Below are positions 7,056 to 15,645 of a DNA stretch of 22,341 bases, one piece after another. Source of the DNA: Parafrigoribacterium_A sp035571875 (GTDB lineage: Bacteria > Actinomycetota > Actinomycetes > Actinomycetales > Microbacteriaceae); assembly GCA_035571875.1 (NCBI GenBank), contig DATNBR010000031.1, positions 1-22,341 of the forward strand, read 5' to 3'. The first letter of the stretch is position 1. Each line of letters opens with the position of its first letter. The notes below the pieces were generated by a model, which searched no databases, was not told the origin of the DNA, and saw only the letters and a list, made by a program, of their open reading frames with translations. A program made the translations under genes and the position numbers.

Positions 7056-7308
7056 TCTTCGTGGTGTGCGCTTTGCCGTGCGCTTGACGTGTGTCCGCTG
7101 GTCGTCCAATTTCCAGCCCCACGCCAGGCTCGGGCATCTGGCATACAAGCATGGGTTTGTTCGTCACAGAACGGCCCCCACGGCATACCACTCAGAAACT
7201 CGCACCGTGGGTTTCGCGTGTGGTGCAAAACGATCCGAACCAGTCATGTTCCGGGTCGGATGCTAAGAACCAAACTGTCACCGTGCAGTAAATACAAGGA
7301 GTATGTAG
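7056..7308 (+). other. Long untranslated leader of rpsL
   Basis: No gene is convincing here. The leader holds a hairpin with arms ATCCGAACC (7233-7241) and GGGTCGGAT (7253-7261), paired at 8 of 9 positions around an 11-base loop. A shorter stem lies just before it, GCACC (7202-7206) with GGTGC (7222-7226). AAGGAG at 7296-7301, seven bases before the TTG, is the rpsL ribosome-binding site. The structures could support feedback control by a ribosomal protein, but no known leader motif is recognised. Confidence 0.4.
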
Positions 7309-7683
7309 TTGCCCACCATTCAGCAGCTGGTCCGTAAGGGCCGCAGCCCGAAGGTCGTCAAGACCAAGGCGCCCGCCCTCAAGGCGAACCCACAACAGCG
7401 CGGTGTGTGCACCCGCGTGTACACGACCACACCGAAGAAGCCGAACTCGGCTCTGCGCAAGGTCGCTCGTGTCAAGCTCTCGAACGGCACCGAGGTCACC
7501 GCCTACATCCCGGGTGAAGGCCACAACCTGCAGGAGCACTCGATGGTGCTCGTCCGCGGCGGTCGTGTGAAGGACCTCCCCGGTGTGCGCTACAAGATCG
7601 TTCGCGGCGCGCTCGACACCCAGGCAGTCAAGAATCGTAAGCAGGCTCGGAGCCGCTACGGAGCGAAAATGGACAAGAAGTAA
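7309..7683 (+). CDS. rpsL: 30S ribosomal protein S12
   Basis: S12 sits at the decoding centre of the 30S subunit and helps control accuracy. The 124-residue product is full length, with the hallmark TTPKKPNSALRK at 39-51 and VRGGRVKDLPGVRY at 82-94. K43 and K88, the positions where streptomycin-resistance changes usually arise, both carry the wild-type lysine, so the sequence predicts a streptomycin-sensitive ribosome at this locus. The start codon is TTG, supported by AAGGAG seven bases upstream and by the conserved MPTIQQLVRKGR N-terminus. The stop TAA overlaps the ATG of rpsG by one base (TAATG). Confidence 0.98.
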   Translation: MPTIQQLVRKGRSPKVVKTKAPALKANPQQRGVCTRVYTTTPKKPNSALRKVARVKLSNGTEVTAYIPGEGHNLQEHSMVLVRGGRVKDLPGVRYKIVRGALDTQAVKNRKQARSRYGAKMDKK

Positions 7684-8153
7684 TGCCACGTAAAGGACCA
7701 GCACCGAAGCGTCCCGTAGTTGCGGACCCGGTCTACGGAGCCCCCATCGTCAGCCAGCTCGTCAACAAGATCCTTCTTGATGGCAAGAAGGGCCTTGCTG
7801 AGAAGATCGTCTACGACGCCCTGCTCGGCGTCTCGGCCAAGACCGGTGCGGATGCGGTGGTCACCCTGAAGAAGGCGCTCGACAACGTGCGCCCCACCCT
7901 CGAGGTCAAGTCCCGCCGTGTCGGTGGATCGACGTACCAGGTGCCGGTTGAGGTCAAGCCTCACCGCGCCAACACTCTCGCCCTCCGCTGGCTCACCACC
8001 TACGCGAAGGGTCGTCGCGAGAAGACGATGACCGAGCGTCTCACCAACGAGATCCTCGACGCGTCCAACGGCCTCGGTGCCGCTGTGAAGCGTCGTGAAG
8101 ACACTCACAAGATGGCCGACGCCAACAAGGCATTCGCGCACTACCGCTGGTAG
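7683..8153 (+). CDS. rpsG: 30S ribosomal protein S7
   Basis: S7 is a primary binder of the 3' major domain of 16S rRNA and starts assembly of the 30S head. The 156-residue product has the usual bacterial length, starting MPRKGPAPKRP and ending AHYRW. It contains the conserved GGSTYQVPVEV (about 80-90) and the RRWLTTYAKGR-like stretch (here LRWLTTYAKGR). Its ATG overlaps the rpsL stop by one base, so translation is probably coupled. A very large palindrome follows 14 bases after its stop, before fusA. Confidence 0.98.
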   Translation: MPRKGPAPKRPVVADPVYGAPIVSQLVNKILLDGKKGLAEKIVYDALLGVSAKTGADAVVTLKKALDNVRPTLEVKSRRVGGSTYQVPVEVKPHRANTLALRWLTTYAKGRREKTMTERLTNEILDASNGLGAAVKRREDTHKMADANKAFAHYRW

Positions 8154-8167
8154 TCAGCTCCGCTTCT

Positions 8168-8240
8168 GCGGGTTGAGTAGGCCCGCCTAGGCCGTATCGA
8201 AACCGGGTTTCGATACGGCTTGAGCGCCTATTCAACCCGC
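8168..8240. repeat. Giant palindrome made of two facing GGTYGAGTAG-family repeats
   Basis: The left copy (C, 8168-8204) runs GCGGGTTGAGTAGGC to GCCGTATCGAAACC. The right copy (D, 8206-8240) is its inverse. The inner arms 8191-8204 and 8206-8219 pair perfectly over 14 bases around a single centre base. The outer arms 8168-8182 and 8226-8240 pair over 15 bases with one G-T. The middle pairs poorly. In RNA this would be a very stable stem-loop between rpsG and fusA. There is no T-tract, so simple intrinsic termination is not evident; attenuation, mRNA processing or 3'-end protection are possible. Confidence 0.85.
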
Positions 8241-8273
8241 AAAAACATTCACCCCAATATTTCGGAGGAACCT

Positions 8274-10388
<2,115 letters not shown>

Positions 10389-10546
10389 TCGCACCGGCCT
10401 GGTAACAGGCACTTCTGGGTGGGCCACGACCTCGGTCGTGAAACCGCTCGGGTACACCGAGTAACATATCTACACACTCCAAACCAAGAGCGTCCGGTCT
10501 CATCTCGGATCGGACGCACTCGACGAACGTCCTGAGGAGGACCACT
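10389..10546 (+). promoter_or_regulatory. tuf leader with two hairpins and a possible internal promoter
   Basis: A strong stem pairs 10490-10500 (GCGTCCGGTCT) with 10507-10517 (GGATCGGACGC) around the loop CATCTC, with two G-U pairs. A smaller one pairs CTCGG (10447-10451) with CCGAG (10457-10461). TAACAT at 10462-10467 fits an actinobacterial -10 but lacks a clear -35, so an extra tuf promoter is only possible. GAGGAGG at 10534-10540, six bases before the GTG, is the tuf ribosome-binding site. Confidence 0.45.
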
Positions 10547-11740
10547 GTGGCTAAGGCCAAGTTCGAGCGGTCGAAGCCGCACGTAAACATCGGAACCATC
10601 GGTCACGTTGACCACGGAAAGACCACGCTGACGGCAGCCATCTCCAAGGTGCTGGCCGACAAGTACCCTTCCGCCACCAACGTTCAGCGCGACTTCGCGT
10701 CGATCGACTCCGCTCCCGAAGAGCGCCAGCGCGGCATCACGATCAACATCTCGCACGTCGAGTACGAGACGCCGAAGCGCCACTACGCGCACGTCGACGC
10801 CCCGGGCCACGCTGACTACATCAAGAACATGATCACCGGTGCCGCTCAGATGGACGGCGCGATCCTCGTGGTTGCAGCCACCGACGGTCCGATGGCCCAG
10901 ACCCGCGAGCACGTGCTGCTCGCCAAGCAGGTCGGCGTGCCGTACCTGCTGGTCGCGCTCAACAAGTCCGACATGGTCGACGACGAGGAGATCCTGGAGC
11001 TCGTTGAGCTCGAGGTTCGCGAGTTGCTCTCCAGCCAGGACTTCGATGGCGAGAACGCTCCCGTCGTCCGCGTCTCCGCGCTTAAGGCTCTTGAGGGTGA
11101 CGAGAAGTGGGTTCAAAGCGTCCTCGACCTCATGCAGGCAGTCGACGACAACGTGCCCGACCCGGTGCGCGACAAGGACAAGCCGTTCCTCATGCCCATC
11201 GAGGACGTCTTCACGATCACCGGTCGTGGAACCGTCGTCACGGGCCGTGCAGAGCGCGGAACCCTCGCGATCAACTCCGAGGTCGAGATCGTCGGCATCC
11301 GCCCGACGCAGAAGACCATCGTCACGGGTATCGAGATGTTCCACAAGCAGCTCGACGAGGCATGGGCCGGCGAGAACTGTGGTCTCCTGCTCCGCGGTAC
11401 GAAGCGTGAGGATGTCGAGCGCGGCCAGGTTGTTGTCAAGCCAGGCTCCACGACCCCGCACACGAACTTCGAGGGCACCGCGTACATCCTGTCCAAGGAT
11501 GAGGGTGGGCGTCACAACCCGTTCTACGCGAACTACCGTCCGCAGTTCTACTTCCGCACCACGGACGTCACCGGCGTCATCACGCTGCCCGAGGGCACCG
11601 AGATGGTCATGCCCGGCGACACCACCGAAATGAGCGTTGAGCTGATTCAGCCCATCGCCATGGAAGAGGGCCTCAGCTTCGCGATCCGTGAGGGTGGCCG
11701 CACCGTCGGCGCCGGCACGGTGACCAAGGTCGTCAAGTAA
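10547..11740 (+). CDS. tuf: Elongation factor Tu
   Basis: EF-Tu delivers aminoacyl-tRNA to the ribosome as a GTP complex. The 397-residue product is full length. The G-domain motifs are GHVDHGKT (19-26), RGITI, DAPGHADY and NKSD, followed by domains 2 and 3 and ending AGTVTKVVK. DAPGH instead of the enterobacterial DCPGH is what I recall as usual in actinobacteria. The start is GTG 10547, six bases after a strong GAGGAGG. It is the last gene of the str operon and is followed 15 bases after the stop by an intrinsic terminator. Codon use is strongly biased to C/G-ending codons, as expected for a highly expressed gene. Confidence 0.98.
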   Translation: MAKAKFERSKPHVNIGTIGHVDHGKTTLTAAISKVLADKYPSATNVQRDFASIDSAPEERQRGITINISHVEYETPKRHYAHVDAPGHADYIKNMITGAAQMDGAILVVAATDGPMAQTREHVLLAKQVGVPYLLVALNKSDMVDDEEILELVELEVRELLSSQDFDGENAPVVRVSALKALEGDEKWVQSVLDLMQAVDDNVPDPVRDKDKPFLMPIEDVFTITGRGTVVTGRAERGTLAINSEVEIVGIRPTQKTIVTGIEMFHKQLDEAWAGENCGLLLRGTKREDVERGQVVVKPGSTTPHTNFEGTAYILSKDEGGRHNPFYANYRPQFYFRTTDVTGVITLPEGTEMVMPGDTTEMSVELIQPIAMEEGLSFAIREGGRTVGAGTVTKVVK

Positions 11741-11755
11741 CACCAGTTACACCAG

Positions 11756-11787
11756 CGAAGGGCCGCACCTCAGGGTGCGGCCCTTCG
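11756..11787 (+). terminator. Intrinsic terminator of the str operon
   Basis: A perfect 14-base stem pairs CGAAGGGCCGCACC (11756-11769) with GGTGCGGCCCTTCG (11774-11787) around the loop TCAG. It is followed by TCGTTTCGG, a short and weak U-rich stretch. It starts 15 bases after the tuf stop. The stem is by far the most stable local hairpin after tuf. Confidence 0.9.
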
Positions 11788-11812
11788 TCGTTTCGGCGCC
11801 CCCGTGTGTCAC

Positions 11813-11887
11813 TTTCGCCGAGGGTGGCCGCCAGTGCCGAGCGTGCCCGCTGGGACGGGCACCATCGGTGTCAACGGGCACGCTCGG
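11813..11887. repeat. Structured repeat, left copy, bracketing the accessory gene
   Basis: It begins TTTCGCCGA and ends CGGGCACGCTCGG. The arms CCGAGCGTGCCCG (11837-11849) and CGGGCACGCTCGG (11875-11887) are perfectly inverted over 13 bases. A second, imperfect inverted pair, CGCCGAGGGTGG and CACCATCGGTG, interleaves with it. It aligns without gaps to the right copy at 12933-13006, with 56 of 74 bases identical by my count. Confidence 0.8.
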
Positions 11888-11978
11888 CCACTCGCGCACA
11901 GCCCCGTGGTGACGACTGCCATCCACAGAACGCGGCTCGGGTCGGTTCAGGTAGCTGGCTGGATGGCACGATCTGCGG

Positions 11979-12932
11979 ATGACCGCTCTCGAGATCCCGC
12001 CCCTTGTCACTGTTTCGGCGCTTCGTCGCGTTGGCGAGTCGCCGGCGGAATGGCAGCGTTCCGCGCGAAGTGGACTCGCGATCAGAGTCAGGAGAGCGGT
12101 GTACGTGCCGACTCCCGCATGGGAGGCTCTGGACGCGGAATCCAAGCACGTCGCGAGCATGCTCGCGGCCCAGGAGACCGCGCGCACGCAGCTCGTCTTT
12201 TCGCACGAGTCTGCTGCTGTCGTCTTAGGCATCCCAATCATCGGCCGGTTGCCAGAGTTTCCGCAGGTCTCGGCGGCCCCCGAGTACGGACGGCGCACTC
12301 GTCACGGCATCCAATGGCATGTCGCGACGCTCGACGTGGACGACATCCGGAATCATGGCCAGATCACCGTCACCTCGCCTCTTCGCACGATCGTCGACCT
12401 GCTCGCCTGCCGTCCGTTTGTCAGTGGAGTGGCATCCCTTGACCACGTACTTCGAGAGCTCAAGGTCTATGGCGTTACGAAGCAGCTGGTCCTCGACGAA
12501 CTCCAGCGCCGCCGACCGTTCAGGAACGTACGGCGAGCGGATGCGGTCACCGGCTTCGCGGAAGGCATCAGTGAGTCTGTGCTCGAGTCCATGAGCATGG
12601 TGCTGTTCGACGATATGGGGTACCCGCGACCCGAGCAGCAGCGCGAGTATCGAGGGCTCAACGGTGCGAAGTACGCGGCGGACTTCTATTTCAAGGATTC
12701 GGACACGATCGGCGAGGCCGATGGGGACGTCAAGTACACCGATCCCAAGTTCTTGCGCGGGCGCACGCCGAAACAGGCATTACGCGATGAGAAAACCCGC
12801 GAAGACGAACTGCGGGCGCAGTGCAGTAATTTCGTTCGTTGGGGATGGAACGACGCTTGGGACAGGACCGCGCTCGCTCGGAAGTTAGAGCGCGCCGGTG
12901 TGAGCCGCGTCGGTCCTGCGCGACCGAGCTAA
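11979..12932 (+). CDS. AbiEi-like winged-helix protein with PD-(D/E)xK (DUF559/Vsr-like) nuclease domain
   Basis: The 317-residue product looks like the actinobacterial group often named type IV toxin-antitoxin AbiEi-like. An N-terminal winged-helix part (about 1-60) with RVRRAVYVPTPAW is followed by a middle alpha/beta region (FSHESAAVVLGIP, SPLRTIVDLL). The C-terminal domain has a PD-(D/E)xK arrangement: E203 in SVLESM, D235 in YAADFYF and E246/D248/K252 in GEADGDVKY. No AbiEii-type nucleotidyltransferase toxin gene is adjacent, so a toxin-antitoxin role is doubtful; a stand-alone nuclease is as likely. The ribosome-binding site at ATG 11979 is poor. Three TTA leucine codons (12225, 12780, 12885), rare in GC-rich actinobacteria, and the two bracketing repeats suggest acquisition. 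The stop abuts the right repeat. Confidence 0.75.
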   Translation: MTALEIPPLVTVSALRRVGESPAEWQRSARSGLAIRVRRAVYVPTPAWEALDAESKHVASMLAAQETARTQLVFSHESAAVVLGIPIIGRLPEFPQVSAAPEYGRRTRHGIQWHVATLDVDDIRNHGQITVTSPLRTIVDLLACRPFVSGVASLDHVLRELKVYGVTKQLVLDELQRRRPFRNVRRADAVTGFAEGISESVLESMSMVLFDDMGYPRPEQQREYRGLNGAKYAADFYFKDSDTIGEADGDVKYTDPKFLRGRTPKQALRDEKTREDELRAQCSNFVRWGWNDAWDRTALARKLERAGVSRVGPARPS

Positions 12933-13006
12933 TTTCGCCGACGGTGCCTGTTTGCACCGAGCGTGCCCGTTCCAGCGGGCACCGTCGGCGCAGACGGGCA
13001 CGCTCG
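12933..13006. repeat. Structured repeat, right copy, bracketing the accessory gene
   Basis: Two perfect 13-base inverted pairs interleave. CGCCGACGGTGCC (12936-12948) pairs with GGCACCGTCGGCG (12978-12990), and CGAGCGTGCCCGT (12958-12970) pairs with ACGGGCACGCTCG (12994-13006). The order a-b-a'-b' allows either of two mutually exclusive hairpins, or a pseudoknot. It is in the same orientation as the left copy (11813-11887) and begins directly after the stop of the nuclease-like gene, so it may also act as its terminator. Confidence 0.85.
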
Positions 13007-13555
13007 ATGAAACGAGAGTATCGAGACGGAAGAGGTGTGCGTCGCTGGATGTTGGCGGCTGACACGAGGAGCCCCGCGAGACCGCGACACGCCCGGGTTT
13101 GCGACGCGTGTCAGAGTGTGGCAAACTCGTCTAGTTCAACATTCCCGACGTTTGCGTGGGGATCACTGCCAGGCAGTGCATAGATGTGGACGCCGGGCAG
13201 TCGAATGAATGCCAGCGGGTGTCGATCTAGGCCGCGGGTAGCAGAACCGGTACCGAGAACGGCGACAACCAGCAGTGGTAGATGCCGCTTCGAAGTGCAC
13301 AGCTTAATCGACCTCGAGAATCATGCGGTGACGTGTGTGCCTCATTCGGGCAACACGCCCGAGCGCGGGGGTCGGCCAGTGTCCAATAAACACCGGCGAG
13401 GCGACCACGGGAGCAATCGCGTGTGAGCCGCACATTGAAACATCAACAGTGGTGCGACAGCAGAAGTGCTTCGCAGCGCGCGTGCCTTCGGGCCCGCCGC
13501 ACGCAGACCATGCCAGAAGACGTAACACCCAAGTACTACAGAGAGAGAGTCAGAC
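13007..13555 (+). other. Long gene-free region before rpsJ (S10 operon leader and promoter region)
   Basis: No open frame here looks like a real gene. A possible promoter is TTGCGA (13099-13104) with CAAACT (13122-13127), spacing 17, but it is weak. Hairpins are seen at GACACGC/GCGTGTC (13086-13092, 13106-13112), CACTGC/GCAGTG (13164-13169, 13173-13178) and TCGGGC/GCCCGA (13346-13351, 13357-13362). The 10-mer GTATCGAGAC at 13018-13027 matches the right end of the intergenic repeat family. Only a weak GAGAGAG precedes the rpsJ ATG. The start of transcription, and so the leader length, cannot be fixed from sequence. Confidence 0.45.
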
Positions 13556-13864
13556 ATGGCGGGACAGAAGATCCGCATTCGACTTAAGTCGTATGACCAC
13601 GAGGTCATCGACAGCTCGGCGCGCAAGATCGTCGACACGGTGACCCGCGCGGGTGCGACGGTCGTCGGCCCGGTTCCGCTGCCCACTGAGAAGAACGTGA
13701 TCGCCGTGATCCGCTCCCCTCACAAGTACAAGGACAGCCGTGAGCACTTCGAGAAGCGCACCCACAAGCGACTGATCGACATCATCGATCCGACGCCGAA
13801 GGCTGTTGACTCGCTCATGCGCCTCGACCTGCCGGCCGACGTCAACATCGAGATCAAGCTCTAG
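13556..13864 (+). CDS. rpsJ: 30S ribosomal protein S10
   Basis: S10 is part of the 30S head and, in many bacteria, also partners NusB in transcription antitermination. The 102-residue product has the standard length and conserved KIRIRLKSYDHEVID (5-19), GPVPLPTEKNVIAVIRSPH and THKRLIDIIDPTPKAVDSLMRL. The ATG at 13556 is preceded only by AGAGAGAG, a poor ribosome-binding site for a ribosomal gene. This is the first gene of the S10 operon; rplC follows after 26 bases. Confidence 0.98.
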   Translation: MAGQKIRIRLKSYDHEVIDSSARKIVDTVTRAGATVVGPVPLPTEKNVIAVIRSPHKYKDSREHFEKRTHKRLIDIIDPTPKAVDSLMRLDLPADVNIEIKL

Positions 13865-13890
13865 AGCAGATAGACCAATAGGGAAAACCA

Positions 13891-14541
13891 ATGTCTACAA
13901 CTAAGACGAGCAAGGGCCTGCTGGGCACCAAGCTCGGCATGACCCAGGTCTGGGATGCCAACAACAAGCTGATCCCGGTGACCGTCGTGGAGATCACTCC
14001 GAACGTCGTCACCCAGCTCCGCACGCCGGAGATCGACGGATACAGCGCCGTTCAGATCGCCTACGGCCAGATCGACCCGCGCAAGGCCAACAAGCCTGCG
14101 ACCGGTCACTTCGAGAAGGCCGGCGTCACTCCGCGCCGCCACCTCACCGAGGTGCGCACCGCCGACGCAGCCGAGTACTCGCTCGGCCAAGAGATCTCGG
14201 TGGACATCTTCGAGGTCGGCCAGAAGGTCGACGTCGTCGGCACCAGCAAGGGCAAGGGCTTCGCCGGTGTCATGAAGCGCCACAACTTCAAGGGCGTCTC
14301 GTCTTCGCACGGTTCGCACCGCAACCACCGCAAGCCGGGTTCGATCGGTGCATCCTCGACCCCCAGCCGCGTCTTCAAGGGCATGCGCATGGCGGGCCGG
14401 ATGGGTGGCGAGCGGGTCACCGCGATGAACCTCACCGTTCACGCCGTCGACCTCGAGAAGAACATCATCTTGGTCAAGGGCGCCGTTCCCGGCGCTCGCG
14501 GCCGCATCGTATTCGTTCGCAACGCAGTGAAGGGGGCGTAG
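13891..14541 (+). CDS. rplC: 50S ribosomal protein L3
   Basis: L3 is an early assembly protein whose long loop reaches toward the peptidyl-transferase centre. The 216-residue product has the N-terminal LLGTKLGMTQVW and the loop motif SSHGSHRNHRKPGSIGASSTPSRVFKGMRMAGRMGG split over about 130-167. Alanine stands where enterobacterial L3 has the methylated glutamine after GSIG. ATG 13891 has a modest AGGGA six bases upstream. The sequence just before the stop, AGGGGG, serves as the ribosome-binding site for rplD, which starts 4 bases after. Confidence 0.97.
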   Translation: MSTTKTSKGLLGTKLGMTQVWDANNKLIPVTVVEITPNVVTQLRTPEIDGYSAVQIAYGQIDPRKANKPATGHFEKAGVTPRRHLTEVRTADAAEYSLGQEISVDIFEVGQKVDVVGTSKGKGFAGVMKRHNFKGVSSSHGSHRNHRKPGSIGASSTPSRVFKGMRMAGRMGGERVTAMNLTVHAVDLEKNIILVKGAVPGARGRIVFVRNAVKGA

Positions 14542-14545
14542 TTAC

Positions 14546-15331
14546 ATGGCTACCTCACTTGACGTCATCGACTCCTCGGGCAAGAAGGTCGGCTCCGTCG
14601 ACCTGCCCGCCGAGACCTTCGATGTCCAGACCAACGTGCCGCTCATCCACCAGGTCGTCGTCGCGCAGCGCGCTGCGGCTCGCCAGGGAACGCACAACAC
14701 CCTCCGCCGCGGCGAGGTGTCGGGAGCGGGCCGCAAGCCGTTCAAGCAGAAGGGAACCGGTCGCGCTCGTCAGGGCTCGATCCGCGCCCCTCAGATGACC
14801 GGCGGTGGCATCGTCCACGGACCCCACCCGCGTGACTACGCTCAGCGCACCCCCAAGAAGATGATCGCGGCGGCCCTGCGTGGCGCCCTGTCCGATCGTG
14901 CTCGCGGAGACCGCATCCACGTCATCGACTCGCTGTCCGTCGGCAACACGCCGTCGACCAAGGCGATCGTTGCCCTGCTGAACGACATCGCCACGAGCAA
15001 GCACGTTCTCGTGGTGCTCGAGCGCGGCGACGAACTCAGCTACAAGAGCGTTCGCAACATCCCGACGGTGCATGTGCTGCCGTACGACCAGCTCAACGCC
15101 TACGACGTTCTCGTGAGCGACGACATCGTCTTCACCAAGGGCGCCTTCGACTCCTTTGTTGCGGCGAAGTCGATTAGGGCTGAGCTCGCTGACGACAGCG
15201 CGTCGGATGCAGTGGCACCCGCGAGCAAGAAGCGCGTGAGCCCCGAGCGGGCCAACCCGGCGAAGGCAGCCGAGGCCAAGGCTAAGAAAGACACCAAGGC
15301 CGCGAGCAAGAAGGAGAAGGTCAGCGCATGA
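14546..15331 (+). CDS. rplD: 50S ribosomal protein L4 with Lys/Ala-rich C-terminal extension
   Basis: L4 lines the nascent-peptide exit tunnel and, in enterobacteria, controls the S10 operon. The core (about 1-208) is canonical, with tunnel-loop residues GRKPFKQKGTGRARQGS (62-78) and GGGIVHGPHPRDY. At 261 residues it is roughly 40-55 longer than common L4 proteins. The extra part, 209-261, is a charged, low-complexity tail (ASKKRVSPERANPAK, then AEAKAKKDTKAASKKEKV). The tail shows no frameshift and keeps the GC-rich codon use of the core. The stop overlaps the ATG of rplW (ATGA). Tail function is unknown; rRNA contact is plausible. Confidence 0.97.
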   Translation: MATSLDVIDSSGKKVGSVDLPAETFDVQTNVPLIHQVVVAQRAAARQGTHNTLRRGEVSGAGRKPFKQKGTGRARQGSIRAPQMTGGGIVHGPHPRDYAQRTPKKMIAAALRGALSDRARGDRIHVIDSLSVGNTPSTKAIVALLNDIATSKHVLVVLERGDELSYKSVRNIPTVHVLPYDQLNAYDVLVSDDIVFTKGAFDSFVAAKSIRAELADDSASDAVAPASKKRVSPERANPAKAAEAKAKKDTKAASKKEKVSA

Positions 15332-15627
15332 CCGCCACCAACAAGGACCCGCGCGACGTCATTCTGTCGCCCGTCGTCTCCGAGAAGAGCTACGGTCTGA
15401 TCGACCAGGGCAAGTACACCTTCATTGTGGACCCCCGCTCGAACAAGACCGAGATCAAGCTGGCGATCGAGAAGATCTTCAGCGTGGAGGTCGCGTCGAT
15501 CAACACCCTCAACAAAAAGGGCAAGACCCGTCGCACCAAGTTCGGCACCGGCAAGCGCAAGGACACCAAGCGCGCCATCGTCACACTCAAGTCCGGTTCC
15601 ATCGACATCTTCACGGCTGTCGGCTAG
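15328..15627 (+). CDS. rplW: 50S ribosomal protein L23
   Basis: L23 is at the exit-tunnel rim and is the docking site for trigger factor and the signal-recognition particle. The 99-residue product has the expected length and the motifs RDVILSPVVSEKSY (8-21), KYTFIVDPRSNKTEIKLAIEKIF and KGKTRRTKFGTGKRKDTKRAIV. The ATG overlaps the rplD stop (ATGA), and a purine-rich AAGGAGAAGG in the end of rplD serves as the ribosome-binding site. Confidence 0.97.
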   Translation: MTATNKDPRDVILSPVVSEKSYGLIDQGKYTFIVDPRSNKTEIKLAIEKIFSVEVASINTLNKKGKTRRTKFGTGKRKDTKRAIVTLKSGSIDIFTAVG

Positions 15628-15645
15628 GGATCAGGGAGATAACTC

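Noticed and set aside
6753..7337. Open frame running across the end of the second membrane protein into rpsL
   Set aside because: It overlaps two well-supported genes and the rpsL promoter. The translation is low-quality Arg-rich sequence without motifs.
8168..8240. Ordinary intrinsic terminator after rpsG
   Set aside because: No run of T follows either arm, and fusA is expected to be expressed from the same operon. It is better described as a repeat palindrome.
8220..8273. N-terminal extension of EF-G starting inside the palindrome
   Set aside because: Its 18 extra residues come from the repeat and from the ribosome-binding site of fusA. The GTG at 8274 with GGAGGA gives the normal EF-G start.
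11979..12932. Complete AbiE toxin-antitoxin pair
   Set aside because: Only the AbiEi-like N-terminal part is suggested. There is no AbiEii nucleotidyltransferase gene on either side, and the C-terminal domain looks like a nuclease.
11813..13006. CRISPR array or insertion sequence ends
   Set aside because: There are only two repeat copies a kilobase apart, with no regular spacers and no transposase gene between them.
13335..13643. Open frames in the rpsJ upstream region
   Set aside because: Composition is random-like, they overlap the start of rpsJ, and none has a ribosome-binding site or domain.
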